A stretch of 64,000 nt of DNA, from NCBI RefSeq assembly GCF_902686445.1, contig NC_062214.1, positions 50,441,177 to 50,505,176 of the forward strand. The letters are read 5' to 3'. Positions 22,190 to 33,690 of the stretch are shown here, piece after piece. A program made the position numbers and the translations under genes. The notes under the pieces were generated by a model. That model made no database searches and was not told the origin of the DNA. It worked only from the letters and a program-made list of their open reading frames with translations. Position 1 is the stretch's first letter. Every line of letters begins with the position of its first letter. The DNA is from Sciurus carolinensis (taxonomy: Eukaryota; Chordata; Mammalia; Rodentia; Sciuridae).

Positions 22190-22460
22190 ATGTCTAGGTA
22201 ACATAGAAATAAGGTTACCTGACTGGAGGCAGAGAGGCAGGTTGAAGTGAAGCAGGTGCTGGGTAGGTCAGTCTTAGCAGCAGTGACTTGAACAGAGAGG
22301 AAGGAAAGCACTATTGAACAGGTAGAGGAGTTCAGATTTGATGTTGGTTATATTGGAATAATGACAGAGGAGGAACCAAGGAGACACCGAGGTTAGAAGC
22401 CTGTGTAATTGGAAGGAAGGAGTCCCATTAACAGAAATAGGGAGTCCTAAAAGAACAGAC
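22190..22460 (+). repeat. unassigned ancient repeat, segment
   Basis: G/A-rich text such as 'ggcaggttgaagtgaagcag' and 'gaggagttcagatttgatg' belongs, I believe, to an old dispersed family also seen at 26.45-27.5, 31.5-32.0 and 60.6-61.4 kb. I could not name it. Confidence 0.35.
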
Positions 22461-24220
22461 AAGGAGTTCCCTGTTTAGAACACTGAGTGGGAAGATGGCT
22501 GGTTTAAAAACCAATGCCAGTTTGTTTGCCATTGAGGCAATTTTAGCCCATTTGGCTACTTAGAAATCAATAGAAAATAAAAATTTAAATGTAATGAAAT
22601 TAGAACAAGCAAAGAAAGTTAAAAGAAGATATTTTAGCCAAGTATGGGTTTAAATTGGGAAAAGGAATAAAATTTCAGGCGATTCACATAATTCATGTGC
22701 CCTAACCTTACCACTGAAAACTGTTTTATCTGTTACAGTATCAGGATTGACATAAAATAGGCAGTTGCCTGTCTTGATGGTGTTGAGCTTGTAGTGCCTG
22801 TGCTTCTCTGTCTCTAGGGAACTTGGTGCAGCTGCAGGGACTCATTTGTGTTGTTTTTAATACCTGACCAGCCTCACAGTACTTTCTGGGTCTTTTCTCT
22901 GTTGATAGCAGAGATCTTCAGTGTGGGGAAAATTTCTCAGAAGAACATTCCTTGAGGTGGCTACCCTTTATCAGTTCTCTTACTGGTACCCTCCGTAGCA
23001 TGCAGATCTGTGGGGATGCATTGTTCTTCCCCCATGTGTCTCCAGCTTTTTTGAGGGAAAGGGTTTAATTTAATGGATATGGCCAAAGATTCAAACCAAA
23101 GAGAGAGATTTCAGATTCTGTGAACAATTTACAACAAACAGAGGCATGGCCCTTGGGCCCATCCTCAGAGCAAAAGTCACAGGTCATTTCCTTGACTGCC
23201 TCCTCTTCCTCCTTCTCCCACCCCCCCAGATGTTGTTACTTTGCACCAGTAATTAGTAAACACAGCTAAATGGGCTGGGAAATACCAGGATTTATTTCTG
23301 CTGCCAGTTTGTGTTTAGGGTATAAAGACTGCCTCCCCACACCCACTTACTTGTTCCTTGTTAACCACTGCACACCATTTGCAATGAAACTTATATGATG
23401 TAGTGAGGACCCTCTGGCCATGTCAAATGAAATTGGAATCTTCGCCCTCTCTTGTTACTCAGTTGATATGATTCAGGTTCAAACCCTTAATCTGTTTGTT
23501 ATAGGTCTCCTGTTTGGGACCGGTAAGAATACTCCTAGTGACCGTAGGAGAGGAGAGGTCTCTGAAGAAAGAAGGGCCTGGCTCCCAGGTATTTTCATGG
23601 CTCCTGCCACTGAAAGTCCTGGGTGCGTTTCTTGCTTCCTGTGGTTCCAACTTCTTGTCATTTCCAATCTTCACACTGCTTGGTCAATACAATGACTGTT
23701 GTATCGGCTGTTTTTTCTCTATTCTGTTCTACTGGGGATGATGTTCTCTGGATTAGAGAATGAAATTGTGGAGTTGGGGGGGTGGGGACATACATGTGCA
23801 TTACTTGTTTTTCTCTTTTTGGATGATATTTAGGCATATCTGATTTTAACAAAATAGTGAAGGTTTGAATTACTTACCTGCATGAAAGAATATATGCAGT
23901 TGACATGGCACAATTAAGTAGGAGACTGTTTTCCCAGTGCTATTGTTCCATCATAATCTTTCATAACTTAAATATGAAGGAATCAGGTACAAATTCAGAT
24001 CAGTAGTCATTAGGAATTATGCATTATCCAGACAGTCTCTGAAATGAATATTTGCAGAATAGGTTTAGAAGTTCACTTTTTTTCTGGAGTCTATTTTTAT
24101 ATTCCCCCCACACCTTTTAGGCTTCTGGTCTTTGACATTTTAAATTGGAATTGATTATATAGTACAGGAAGATTCTCTGGGCAGAGTACTTTAGATGGAG
24201 GGATGTTTGGAACCATTCAA
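22461..24220. other. intronic, nothing recognised
   Basis: No repeat or exon recognised. Short C7 and G6 runs lie at about 23220 and 23776. Confidence 0.45.
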
Positions 24221-24224
24221 CAAC

Positions 24225-24370
24225 ACTTTGGATATCTTTGATGTGCCAAGCACTCTGTAGGGTGCAGAGTAATGCAGAGATAAGCAAGAATTTTATTGAC
24301 CTTGGGGAGTTCTGAGCCTAATAGAGGAGACATAAGTAGATTAACTTTTTAGTTGAAAAAAAAAAAAAGG
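24225..24370 (+). repeat. unassigned ancient repeat, 5' segment
   Basis: 'gtgccaagcactctgtaggg' and 'gagataagcaagaatttta' resemble the start of the dispersed family seen again at 26450. It ends at an A12 run. Confidence 0.35.
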
Positions 24371-25100
24371 TAGAATGAAATGAATGTTGACTAGGTGTGG
24401 CTTTACTATACCAGAAAGTTGTGATACCAGGTAACTTCCAAAAATAAGCCTTTTGCAGAGATACTTTAACCCTATAGAAATTTTAGGAAGGGTCATTTTG
24501 AGCTGGCAGTTAGGACAGGAGGTGGACAGATTTATGAAAGTAGGGGGTACCTTCAAGTGGTTGTCTCCTCAGTGCTCTTGGGGACCCAGCAGGTCACTCA
24601 AGAAAGAGAGGTAGATTTAGAGCTTTTGAAAGACCCATGCTGTGCCTGCAAGCTGTCCTGCCTTATGTGGAATTAGAACACCCAAACGAGCTCAATAGAG
24701 AATTCAATTTGACTTCTCTACGTATAGTTTTCATTGTATCTACAAGCCCATACATTGCAAAATGCATCATTATTTTGTTTTTTCTAAAAAGAAACTGCTG
24801 CCAAGTCAACTCTAACATGTAGTGTTATAAAACACTTTTCAATTTCAGTGACATTAAAAAATGTACATCTTGGAATCAGTAAAGTACTGTGCCTTAAGAA
24901 AAAAAGTCAACTTTGCTGACCACCTGCAGCTAAAACACATGGTCTCCTTTTCAGTAAAAACTATAAAGTTTGCCCTTAGGCATGTGTCAGGGAACCCAAT
25001 GATAGGCTGATGCCCTTTTGGCTTCCATCAAAAGAAAGAAAAAAAAAAATTGAAGGAAGAAAAAGGGAGTATATCCAAAAAAGAGATTTGTTTATTTCTT
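24371..25100. other. intronic, nothing recognised
   Basis: AT-rich DNA ending in a purine-rich tract (25030-25070). Confidence 0.45.
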
Positions 25101-25111
25101 CTCTGTGTGTG

Positions 25112-25529
25112 TATGCTTTTTTAAATGACTTTATTTTTTTTACAGTGGTTTTAGGTACATAGCAAAATTAAGAGAAAGATACTAGATTTCCCATATATCC
25201 CTGCTTCCACACAAGCCCATCCTTCCTGAACATTAGCTACACCCCCACTCCCATCACCCGGAGGTCCATTTATTAGAGTTAATGAACCTACACTGACTTG
25301 TCATAATCACACAAAGTCCATAGTTCACATTAGGGTCACTCTTAGTGTGCTTTCTGTAGGTTTGGACAAACGTATAATGATATGTAGCCACCATTGTACT
25401 ATCATAGTTTCCCTGCACTGAAAATCCTCTGCTCGTCCCTTTATCCCTACTCTATCCCAGCCCTTGTTTACCACTGATCTTTTTACTATCTTCACAGTTT
25501 TGCTTTTTCCAAAAAAATCTGTGTGGTTC
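25112..25529 (-). mobile_element. LINE-1 3' end, proximal part (split)
   Basis: Antisense L1M 3' UTR: 'acagtggttttaggtacata', 'gtccatagttcacattaggg' and 'ccactgatctttttactatc'. The element is interrupted by an LTR and resumes at about 26236 with 'accatacagtatgttgccc', directly collinear in the L1 consensus. Confidence 0.8.
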
Positions 25530-25911
25530 GGATATGGTTTGAGTGTGTCCCTCAAAGTTCGTGTGTTGGAAGCTTGGTGCCAGAGTGGTGATGTTGAGAA
25601 GTGGTAGAAACTTGAACAGGTGGGGCCTACCTGGTGGGAGCCAATTAGACATTTAAGAAGGATTAATACTTTTTCCCTGGAAGTGTATTCTTCTCGTGGG
25701 AAGTTTGTTGGATGTTGTTATGAGAGAGGCTGCACCTCTCCTGAATCTCTCTTGCTTCCTGTCTCACCATGTGACATCTTTCTTCCTCTTTCATATGCAT
25801 CCCCACCATTGTGATTGTATCCTCCGTGAGGCTCTCATCAGAGCCAGGCAGATGCTGTCACTACACCCTTGAACCTCTAAAGCTTCTTTTCATTATAAAG
25901 TACCCAGCCTT

Positions 25912-26176
25912 GCCAGTTACATGTGACACACTCCTGTAGTCGCAGCTGTTCAGGAGACCTCGAAAGTTTGAGGTCAGCCTGGACAACTTAGACCCTGTCT
26001 CAAAATAAAAACTAAAGGGGCTGGGGAGATAGCTCCATCAGTAGAGTGCTTGCCTTGTAAGCACAAGGCCCTGGGTTCGATCCCCAGCACCCAAAAAAAA
26101 GAAAAAAGAAAAACTAAAAAGGGCTGGGGAGGTAGCTCAGTGGCAGAGCATTCCTGGGTTCAATCCCCTGTAGTTG
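25912..26176 (+). mobile_element. MEN-type SINE, itself split by an ID
   Basis: The B1 half (25912-26016) ends 'accctgtctcaaaataaaaa'. The ID half (26119-26170; 'gggctggggaggtagctcag', 'gggttcaatcccc') is separated from it by a younger ID insertion. Confidence 0.85.
26017..26108 (+). mobile_element. ID SINE nested in the MEN
   Basis: A near-consensus ID ('ggggctggggagatagctcc', B box 'gggttcgatcc', 'ccagcaccc' and an A-rich tail). The 10-mer aaaaactaaa flanks it at 26007-26016 and 26109-26118, so it landed in the linker of the older MEN. Confidence 0.9.
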
Positions 26177-26235
26177 GGGGGAAGAAATACCCATTCTCAC
26201 ATATTGTTACAGCAACAGAAAACAGACTAATACAG

Positions 26236-26445
26236 AACCATACAGTATGTTGCCCTTTCAACTTGACTTCTTTCACTTGGTAATGTTCATTTAGGTTTCC
26301 TCCATGTCTTTTAGTGGTTTGATGGTGCATTCTTTTTACTGTGAAATAAGATTCACAGTTTATTCATCCACTTACCTATGAAAGGACATCTTGACTGTTT
26401 CTAAGTTTTTGGTCTTTATGAATAAAACTGCTGATGACCAACACT
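26236..26445 (-). mobile_element. LINE-1 3' end, distal part (split)
   Basis: Continuation of the antisense L1: 'ttcctccatgtcttttagtg', 'cagtttattcatccacttac' and 'aaaggacatcttgactgttt'. Together with 25112-25529 it makes one L1 fragment. Confidence 0.8.
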
Positions 26446-26449
26446 TATG

Positions 26450-27500
26450 AGCAACTACTACTGTATGCTAGGTACTGATCTAGGTTCTGGGGTTAAAATG
26501 ATGAGCAAAATAAGTACAACTCTGGCCATCAAATAGTCACATTGTCATAAAGCAGTCACACAAATTTGTTATAAAATGTGTTAATTCTATGAAGAAATGA
26601 TTCCCTGAGGTAAAATAATTGAGGGGCTTAATTTAGATTGAAGGATTGGCACAGGCCACTTGAAGTCAGTGAAGGCCACTTGAAGTCAGTGAAGCCCTCT
26701 TTGAGGAGTGACGTTTAAGTCAAGGTCTGAGGAATGAAAAGAAACTTGAAGAACATTCCAGGCACAGGGAGAGCCCCTGTAGTTGGGAGGAGCTGGGCAG
26801 ATTTGAACAACCAGAAAAAGGGCAGTATTGAGGGGGAAACGGTGAGCATGGGTAGAAGTGGTGTGAGAGGCTGGAGATGAAGGTAGAGACTCTTTCACAC
26901 AAGGCTATGGATCTTGGATTAAGGATTCTGATTTGTTTCCAAAGGCAGCAGAAAGCTATTGAAGGGTTTTGAGCAAGGGAGATATGTGATCCAACATGCA
27001 TTTTTTTTTTTTTTTTTTGTACTGGAGATTGAACCCAGGGGTGCTTTACCACTTATATTCATCCCTTTTAATTTTGCTTTTGAGATGGGCTTGCTAAATT
27101 GCTATGGCTGGCCTTGAACTTGTAATCTTCCTGCTTCAACCTCTTCAGCAGCTGGGGTTATAGGCATGTGCCACTGTGACCAGCCCAGTGTGCACTTTCA
27201 CAGGATCCCTGTGGCTTCTGTGTGCAGAGCAGATTGGAGAGAGTCTCAGAAGCAGCAAGACTCCAATTAGATGGTGCAGACGAATGTCAGTGGAGTTGAA
27301 GAGAAGTCGATGGTTTTGAGATGTATATGGGACAGGAATGCCATACTGAACAACTCCTGTTCATCCTTGCCCATCTTTTCAGTTGGGCAGGGCCTGTCCT
27401 ACTTGGGGTAGAAAATCATCATGACATTATGTGAAGTGTAAGGGGAAGAGGTGAAGAATGAGTCCCAGCTTTCTGGTCCTAACACCTGTGTGGTTGGAGG
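26450..27500 (+). repeat. unassigned ancient repeat, interrupted by a MEN
   Basis: 'ttgaggagtgacgtttaagt', 'aacattccaggcacaggga' and 'ttgaagggttttgagcaagg' follow one long dispersed mammalian repeat. A MEN splits it at 27001-27186. A 20-bp unit (ggccacttgaagtcagtgaa) is tandemly duplicated at 26654-26693. Confidence 0.4.
27001..27186 (-). mobile_element. MEN-type SINE
   Basis: A T18 run is followed by 'gtactggagattgaacccag' (ID), a 'ttttgagatgggcttgctaa' linker/B1, and 'ataggcatgtgccactgtga'. Confidence 0.88.
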
Positions 27501-28340
27501 CTATGGGAACATGGTGAGGTGTGGGGTGGTTGGAGGTGATGGGAAGATGGTGAGGCACAGGCGGCCAGTGGGGTGTGCCCAAGGCTTTAGTATTTGACCC
27601 TTGTGTTGGGTGCCCATGAGACATGCAAGTGGAACTGTTAAATAGGCTGTGGGACGCACGGCCCAGAGATCTGGGCTGGAGAAATAAAGCAAGATATTAA
27701 CATTTTCCCAAGTTCCCTGAGAGTATTCTTCAGGGGTAAATTAGGTCACAGAATGTAGGGCATTTAAGCCAAATACCTTAGTTCCCAAGCAGTGCTTTCA
27801 TTTACTGCTTTACTATCTGTCTTTCCTGAGATTCACCAAGATACAAGGTCATAGGGAAATTATTTCTACATTTTTTCCAGAACATTAATGCACTCATACA
27901 CATATACAGACTTGTGCTGGTTTGTAATGTAAGAAAGGAATGTCCTATACTTAGAGTTGCCCAGAATTGGAATGTGCTGCCTGGGAGGCCATGAAGTTTT
28001 TCAGTAGAATCTGGTGGGCAGTGTTGTGGAGCAGGTTTGGCTGTTGGACTTGGTTATCACATGGAACTTTTTGTTCCATGAATAAAAGTCATTTCCCATT
28101 TCTGTGCTGTGTCCTTGGAATGATTAAATGCTCCCCTGACTTTCCTTCACTACTCCCCCCATCCTCACACCTAACCATTTTCATGTCCAATTCTGTTTTC
28201 CCCTCCTGGTCTCAGTGTGAATTCTTACTGCATTAGGGAAACTTGCCCTGGTGTCTTTATTCAGGTAGAGTGTGCCTGGAATTCTTCCTGCCAGGGCCCC
28301 ATAGGACTGTACTTTGTCTTTGGAGCACTTCCCCTTGCCT
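27501..28340. other. intronic, nothing recognised
   Basis: No feature called. Confidence 0.45.
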
Positions 28341-28344
28341 GGAA

Positions 28345-28506
28345 CTAATTGGTGGATTGTGCAGTTTGTTTGATGGATGCCTGTGTCCCCTGCCTGATGG
28401 AAACTCATAAGGGAAGGGAGGGCACATTGCTGTGGCAGCCCCAGTACCTGCCGTATCACCTTCCCCACGGCAAACCCCAGTAAAGTTTTACTAATGGATG
28501 AATGTA
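28345..28506 (+). repeat. L2-like 3' end
   Basis: 'gaaactcataagggaaggga' (the 'gagggcag' region) leads into 'cagtaaagttttactaatgg' and 'atgaatg', matching an L2 3' terminus. Confidence 0.5.
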
Positions 28507-30440
28507 GGATTCTAAAGAATTGTCTCATATTTTCAAATGTGACTTTCTCTAACTATCTCCCTTGAAGAAAAGAAGCATACACTCTGTATTCGTGGGTCTC
28601 TGTAACAGAATAGGCCAGAGATGTCTGATTTAAATTCTGACTTTAATTTGTGGAAACTGATTTTTGATCTAACAATCTTACCAATATAATCCCTACTTGA
28701 GTTTGAACCAGTTCTTTGAGTTTTCTAAGGCAAGGGAGCCTTAGAGGCACATAGACCTTACAAATCTGCCCAGGAGGATGGTAAGTCACATGGGTAAGGG
28801 TCCTTGTTAACATCCCACTAAGCAAGGAAGTGGTCCTCCATGGTGGCTGCTTAGTCACCAGCCCCTATAGATGGGGCAGAGTGCATGCTGTCTTTAGATG
28901 TAGCCACTGTTCAGAGATGGTGGCCCAGGACTCAGGAGGCAGTAGCAAGGTCAGATGGTACATTCACTGCCATCTGGTTTAACGATGCAAGTCTGGAGTT
29001 GGAAACTGAGGCTCTTTGCAGATAAGCAGAGCCTCTGTGGCTGCCAATGCTGGAACAGTTTTTGACCATTTCCAGACAAATCCATAAAAACTTCCAAATG
29101 TGTACAAGTAGGTAGTTCTTGCTTTTATGTGCTATATGGAAGCACTGGTCATCCTTTACCAGGGTGGCTGTGTCTTCAAAGCAGGCTTGCAGAGTGGGCT
29201 ATGCTCACCCTGCTGAGGAGTGACCTTCTCCCTTCAACATTACCACTTTTCCCTGAGTACAGTAAAGATACCGATTGATGTAAAAAATTTGGAAAATATG
29301 CAAAAGTGCTAAGATAGTTTCACCACCCTCACATTTTTGCGTATGTCCTTGCAGGTATTTTTCTAAATACTAAGTGTATGTGTGTATACACATATGTATG
29401 TATTTCTGAATTGTTTTGAACATATTTTATTACCTTCCTCTCTTCATTAATTCATTAATGAATGGCATATCCTGTCAAGAATACTGACTTGATTGTATTG
29501 TTTTATGACTGTGTCATAATTGGTTAACTGTTTTCATGTTTCATATTCAGTGTGCTGCCTCTTAATGCAGGTATCACTAACTCACCCAGAAACCTTTGAG
29601 CACTGTTGTTCATGTATCCTCCTTGTATTGAACTACAGATTTCCAGTCAGATCACTTGGCTGACAAGGCCCCAGCACTTGGAGACCCTGGGCTGAGATGA
29701 TTTTTTGTCCTTCCTGTCATTAGATAGATCATGATAGTTTTTCCTGTTTCCAATGCAGATTCAGGAGATGTGATAACAGATGATGAATGTACTTGTTTGG
29801 GGTTAACTGATCCCTGTTTTTCTTCTATGCTTTTAAACAGTAGGGAGTAGCTACAAGTGGACCTGGGCACCTTTCCTTGCAGGCAACAGAAGAAAGACTG
29901 GAAAGTAAGACAGCCAGGGAAGAGTCAGGATGTCATGTCCAGGGAGTTGGCCTGAACTGAAACTGAGCTCTTCAAGTAGATTCAGGTCCTTTGGATAGAT
30001 CTGGGAAGCAGATTGACTAATGCCCTTGCTGGTGGCTGAGCGAAGGAGGTGGGACCAGAGTAGAGGGTGGGTCTTCCTGACACCAGACACTCATGGAACC
30101 CTGCAGTGACCCACTTTATCCATCAGAGCCTGTCTATCTGGTGATTGAGGCAATTTCCTACCTCTTTTTGCCTGAACCTTCAAATTGCACTAATAGTAGT
30201 TAAGTAAAAAAGCCAATGGAATTGTTAAATGACTGAAGAAGGCCAGGAAAGGTACATGGCTGCCTGGCATAAATAGCAATAGATGATCTTAGGCAATCAA
30301 CAGGAAACCTAAAGTTAATCCCTGCCCTAGTTTTTAATTCATAGAGTCATAGATATACAGAATGATATTCCCTTTGATATTGAATAGATCACTGGGGCAA
30401 ATAGTGGGGCTTCTGAGAAAGTTGACTCAGGGCCACACAG
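28507..30440. other. intronic, mostly unassigned
   Basis: AT-rich 29270-29530 looks like a decayed L1M fragment (low confidence). The rest has no assignment. Confidence 0.4.
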
Positions 30441-30449
30441 GTGTGTCCA

Positions 30450-30610
30450 CATAGTGCTTCTCAGTGGGGGGCATTTTCAATGTCTGGAGACATTAATGGT
30501 TGTCAATTCCAAATTGTGTAGATGCTACTGGCACCTGTGAATAGTGGCCAGATTTTCCATAGTGCCATAACAAAGACTTGTCCAATCCACATGTTGCCAG
30601 AATTATGTTT
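30450..30610 (-). repeat. MER5A-like hAT fossil
   Basis: 'agtgcttctcagtggggggc', 'aatgtctggagacattaatg' and 'gatgctactggcacctgtga' follow a MER5A-type hAT-Charlie element in antisense, heavily decayed. Confidence 0.6.
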
Positions 30611-31174
30611 GATAAGCTTTGTTTATGGAGACAAAATTTTTCTAAGCCTCCGGACAGTGGCAACTGGAAAAGAAACCCTGGAGTGCCATTCGGATGCTGG
30701 CCTGCAAGAAACATGTCAGAGATACATGGCAGCTTTAAAAGCTAGGTGGTGCTTTTGAGATAGTTATAAAATCTGTGATGGAAGTTAATTTAAATGTGAA
30801 GTAACAAAACTGCAAGAAGTTTTTCTTCTTATTATTTTTAGAACAGAATTGATGTTTCTATCACATCAGCAGTTTGAAATGAGGCATAGTCTGGAATCAT
30901 TTGCCATAATTTGATATGCATGATAGATTCCAAGTCCCCCAAAGAATAAAATGAATGAATGTGATCAAGGATCCCAGCTGTGTTCTCCGTGTTTTTGAAA
31001 GCGTTTCACACCAGAAAACTTCCAGTTCTGCTCCTCCAATGTCCCTGAACACCACCCCTGCTCCCTACCCAAAGGATGCTGTGCTGGCTGTTAGAGGGAT
31101 AGAAAGATGGGGATCAAACAGGTTGGCTACAGGTGGTATATGTTCAACTGGTCCCTGAAGCAGGCAGCCCTGGG

Positions 31175-31550
31175 ACAGGTTTATGCAAATTTGTGCAAAT
31201 GACTGACCCTGTTGGTGTGCATGAGAGAAAGGGACCCTCTCCATTTCTTTTCTGCAGGCAAAGAAAGGAAGCTGAAGGAGTGGTTCAGAAGTATAGCTCT
31301 TTGCAGAACTAGAGTGTGTGTGCCTATTCCTAATCAGCATCACAAACAGCAGGTCTTAATTTCCAGCTCCCTGCTGAGTCTGTAGGGTTCTGCAGATTCT
31401 GGGAAGCCTGCATCTCCCTGGTTTACTCCTCCCCCCAGGTCCCCTGTGGCAGCGAATGGCACCACTCTCCATTCATTGGCCCAAGCCAGACATTAATTAT
31501 TTTAATTGCCTATCCACCTAATTAAACAAATATTAATTGAATGCCAACTG
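31175..31550. promoter_or_regulatory. candidate enhancer with POU/homeodomain motifs
   Basis: An exact octamer ATGCAAAT (31183-31190) is followed by a near-octamer, 'gtgcaaat'. A cluster of TAATTA/TAATTG/CTAATTAAAC motifs lies at 31491-31540. The 3' edge merges with an old repeat. This is a motif-based guess only. Confidence 0.25.
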
Positions 31551-31990
31551 TGTGCTCACAGTGGTGTGCAAACCCAGGCGTGGTTTCTGCTTTCACAGAG
31601 CTTTACTGTGTGGTTGGAGAGTCAGCCATTTATTAAATAATCACACGCATGAGGATATCATTAAAATAAGTATTATGAGAGAAAGGAGTCTTTGTTTCCT
31701 AATGCAACAGGAAACCTCTGAAGTGAGTCTGAGTAGGGGTGTTTTGTGATCAGAGGCGCATTTTGAAGAGATCTTTCTGGTGCCTGAATGAAGGGCATCC
31801 TTAGTGGCAGCAAGCAGACTGGGTAAGGGAAATCTCTTGCATGGCCATCTTGATAGTCCAAGGAGGGAATTGCTTGCTCCAGGTTGGCAGACGAGAAGTA
31901 GATGGAGCCTTAAGATAGTTAGAAGTAAAGCCAACAGAACCAATAAAACAAGAGATGGAATGTACATAGATGAGGGAGGCAAGGTTCCTG
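31520..31990 (+). repeat. unassigned ancient repeat
   Basis: 'attaattgaatgccaactgt', 'tttctgctttcacagagctt', 'gattagaatgg'-like G/A-rich text and 'gaagtagatggagccttaag' follow the same dispersed family as 26450-27500. Confidence 0.4.
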
Positions 31991-32224
31991 ATTTAGTCAC
32001 TAGCTGCCATTTCCCCTATAAAGAACACTAGATGAAATCTGGAGTGTTTGGGGCTTTTTTCCTGGGGGCTGGGAAGACCATGAGTTCGCTCTAGGACACA
32101 TTGAGGGAAAGACACTTTCAGTTCAGAGATGGGGACTTGCTGAAAACCTCTGAGTTTTTTCTGCCCCTGGAGTCAGGACTTCCCCTGACTCTCCTGCTTT
32201 CTCCTCCTCTGCACCTTGAGCAGG

Positions 32225-32275
32225 TCTGGCACATATGTGGTGCTTCATAAATATTTGTTGAATGAATGAATGTAT
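32225..32275 (+). repeat. MIR/L2 3' terminus
   Basis: 'ataaatatttgttgaatgaa' followed by 'tgaatg' is the standard tail of L2/MIR3. Confidence 0.6.
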
Positions 32276-32344
32276 TGGTTTTCAAATTCCCTACATCCCA
32301 AACCAACAAGAAGAGATGAGTCCACCACAAGGATTTTTGCTTGG

Positions 32345-32765
32345 GGGAACTTTTCATGCTAAGATAATTTCAGGCCTATGGAAAAGTTGCAGAAATGGTT
32401 CACAGAGTGCCTGTGTGCTTGTTACCTAGATTTCCCAGTTGTTATTGCATTGACTGTATCAGTTTCCCTCTTTGTTTCAGTACCATTTGAGAATAAGAGG
32501 CAGATATGATGTTCTTGCTAACTCTAAATACTTCAATATGTACTTCCTAAGAATAAGGACTTTCTCCCTTAATTTGTAGCCTGAATTAGGAAGTTGGCAT
32601 TCATCTAATAGTATTATCTAATCCATAGGCTTTATTCCTTGCTTGCTAATTATTACTCCTAGCAAAAGAAAAGAGTTATTTTCTGGTCTTGGATTTAATC
32701 CAGGATTTGAAGACACATAAAGTTGTGATGTCTCCTTAATTTTGAGTAATTACAGTCCTTTTTTT
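32345..32765 (-). repeat. L1M-like 3' end
   Basis: 'cctatggaaaagttgcagaa', 'cctagatttcccagttgtta' and 'aagttgtgatgtctccttaa' resemble an antisense L1M 3' UTR. It ends at a T17 run (32759-32775). Confidence 0.45.
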
Positions 32766-33139
32766 TTTTTTTTTTGGCCTTTTGTAACATTAATGTTTCT
32801 GCCAAGTACAATTATTTTGAGGATGTTTCTCTATTTGGTTTTATACGATATTGCCTCACAATTAAAATGAGGTTGTACTTTTTTAAAAAAACAAATTTTA
32901 ATTTTTTGAAACAAAAATACCACAAACATACTGTTGTATCACAAGTTTACTTTTAACAGTCCTGTGAAAGCAAATGTCTTAGTTGGTGACACCAACAGAT
33001 GATTAGGACAGGTGATTAATGACATAAAATGCCATTCCCTACATGCCTGGCACACCTCATCTTTGGGTCCTCTATGCCATATTTGGGCATGTCACATGTT
33101 CCTGAGGAGTACAGGTCCTGAGGAATATGTTTTTTTAAG

Positions 33140-33560
33140 ATTGCAGGATTAACACTTTGCTAAACTAAATATCAACGTCATTTGACAGATAAAATAATTA
33201 TGAGCTAACTTTACAAAGATTACCATATCTCTAATAAAGTCAACATGGAGTTGAAGTGTTTAATTACCAACTTTCCTGATATAGAAATTGAAAAGCTTTT
33301 CAGGTAAGTTGCTTTTGTGGAATGCCTGAAACACACTGCAATTAACAATCGGATCTTCATTCAAATAGTAATTACTCTGTGATTTGTCCCGTTCTTGGTT
33401 TCTGGTGCATTTCCAGGTTTAGATGTGCATTTGCATTTATTTTAGGAAGTTAATTTACTACTTCCCTTAAGTTTCTATTAAAAACAAGTTCACAGTTTAC
33501 TTTGCTTTGTCAAAAGAGGAACACCATTTTTTGCCTGACCTAAGTGACTTAAAAAACCAA
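33140..33560. promoter_or_regulatory. repeat-free AT-rich block, candidate conserved element
   Basis: No repeat is recognisable. It contains TGACAG (MEIS/TGIF-type, 33184), 'tttaattacc', an exact reverse octamer ATTTGCAT (33429-33436) and several TAATT cores. The intact, non-degenerate look suggests constraint, but only alignment could show it. Confidence 0.25.
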
Positions 33561-33598
33561 ATTTGAGGGGGTATAATTTGTCTACAGAAATTTGCTGA

Positions 33599-33690
33599 GG
33601 GCTGGGGATATAGCTCAGTGGGTAGAGTGCTTGCCTTGCAAGCATAAGGCCCTGGGTTCAATCCCCAGCACCACAAAAGAAAAAAAAAAT
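33599..33690 (+). mobile_element. ID SINE with 8-bp target duplication
   Basis: A near-consensus ID ('gctggggatatagctcagtg', 'gggttcaatccccagcacca') with an A-rich tail. Tttgctga flanks it at 33591-33598 and 33691-33698. Confidence 0.92.

Larger units (their letters stand above)
25530..26234 (+). mobile_element. ERVL-MaLR LTR (MST/MLT1 type) carrying SINEs
   Basis: It begins with 'atatggtttgagtgtgtccc', typical of MaLR LTRs. It continues through 'ggtggggcctacctggtggg' and an R-like region, and ends 'aacagactaataca'. About 265 bases of SINE interrupt it at 25912-26176. It sits within an antisense L1. No clean 5-bp target duplication was seen. Confidence 0.8.

Noticed and set aside
25525..26239. 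ggttc / gaacc as a target duplication of the nested MaLR LTR
   Set aside because: The two are inverted, not direct, repeats; this is probably chance.
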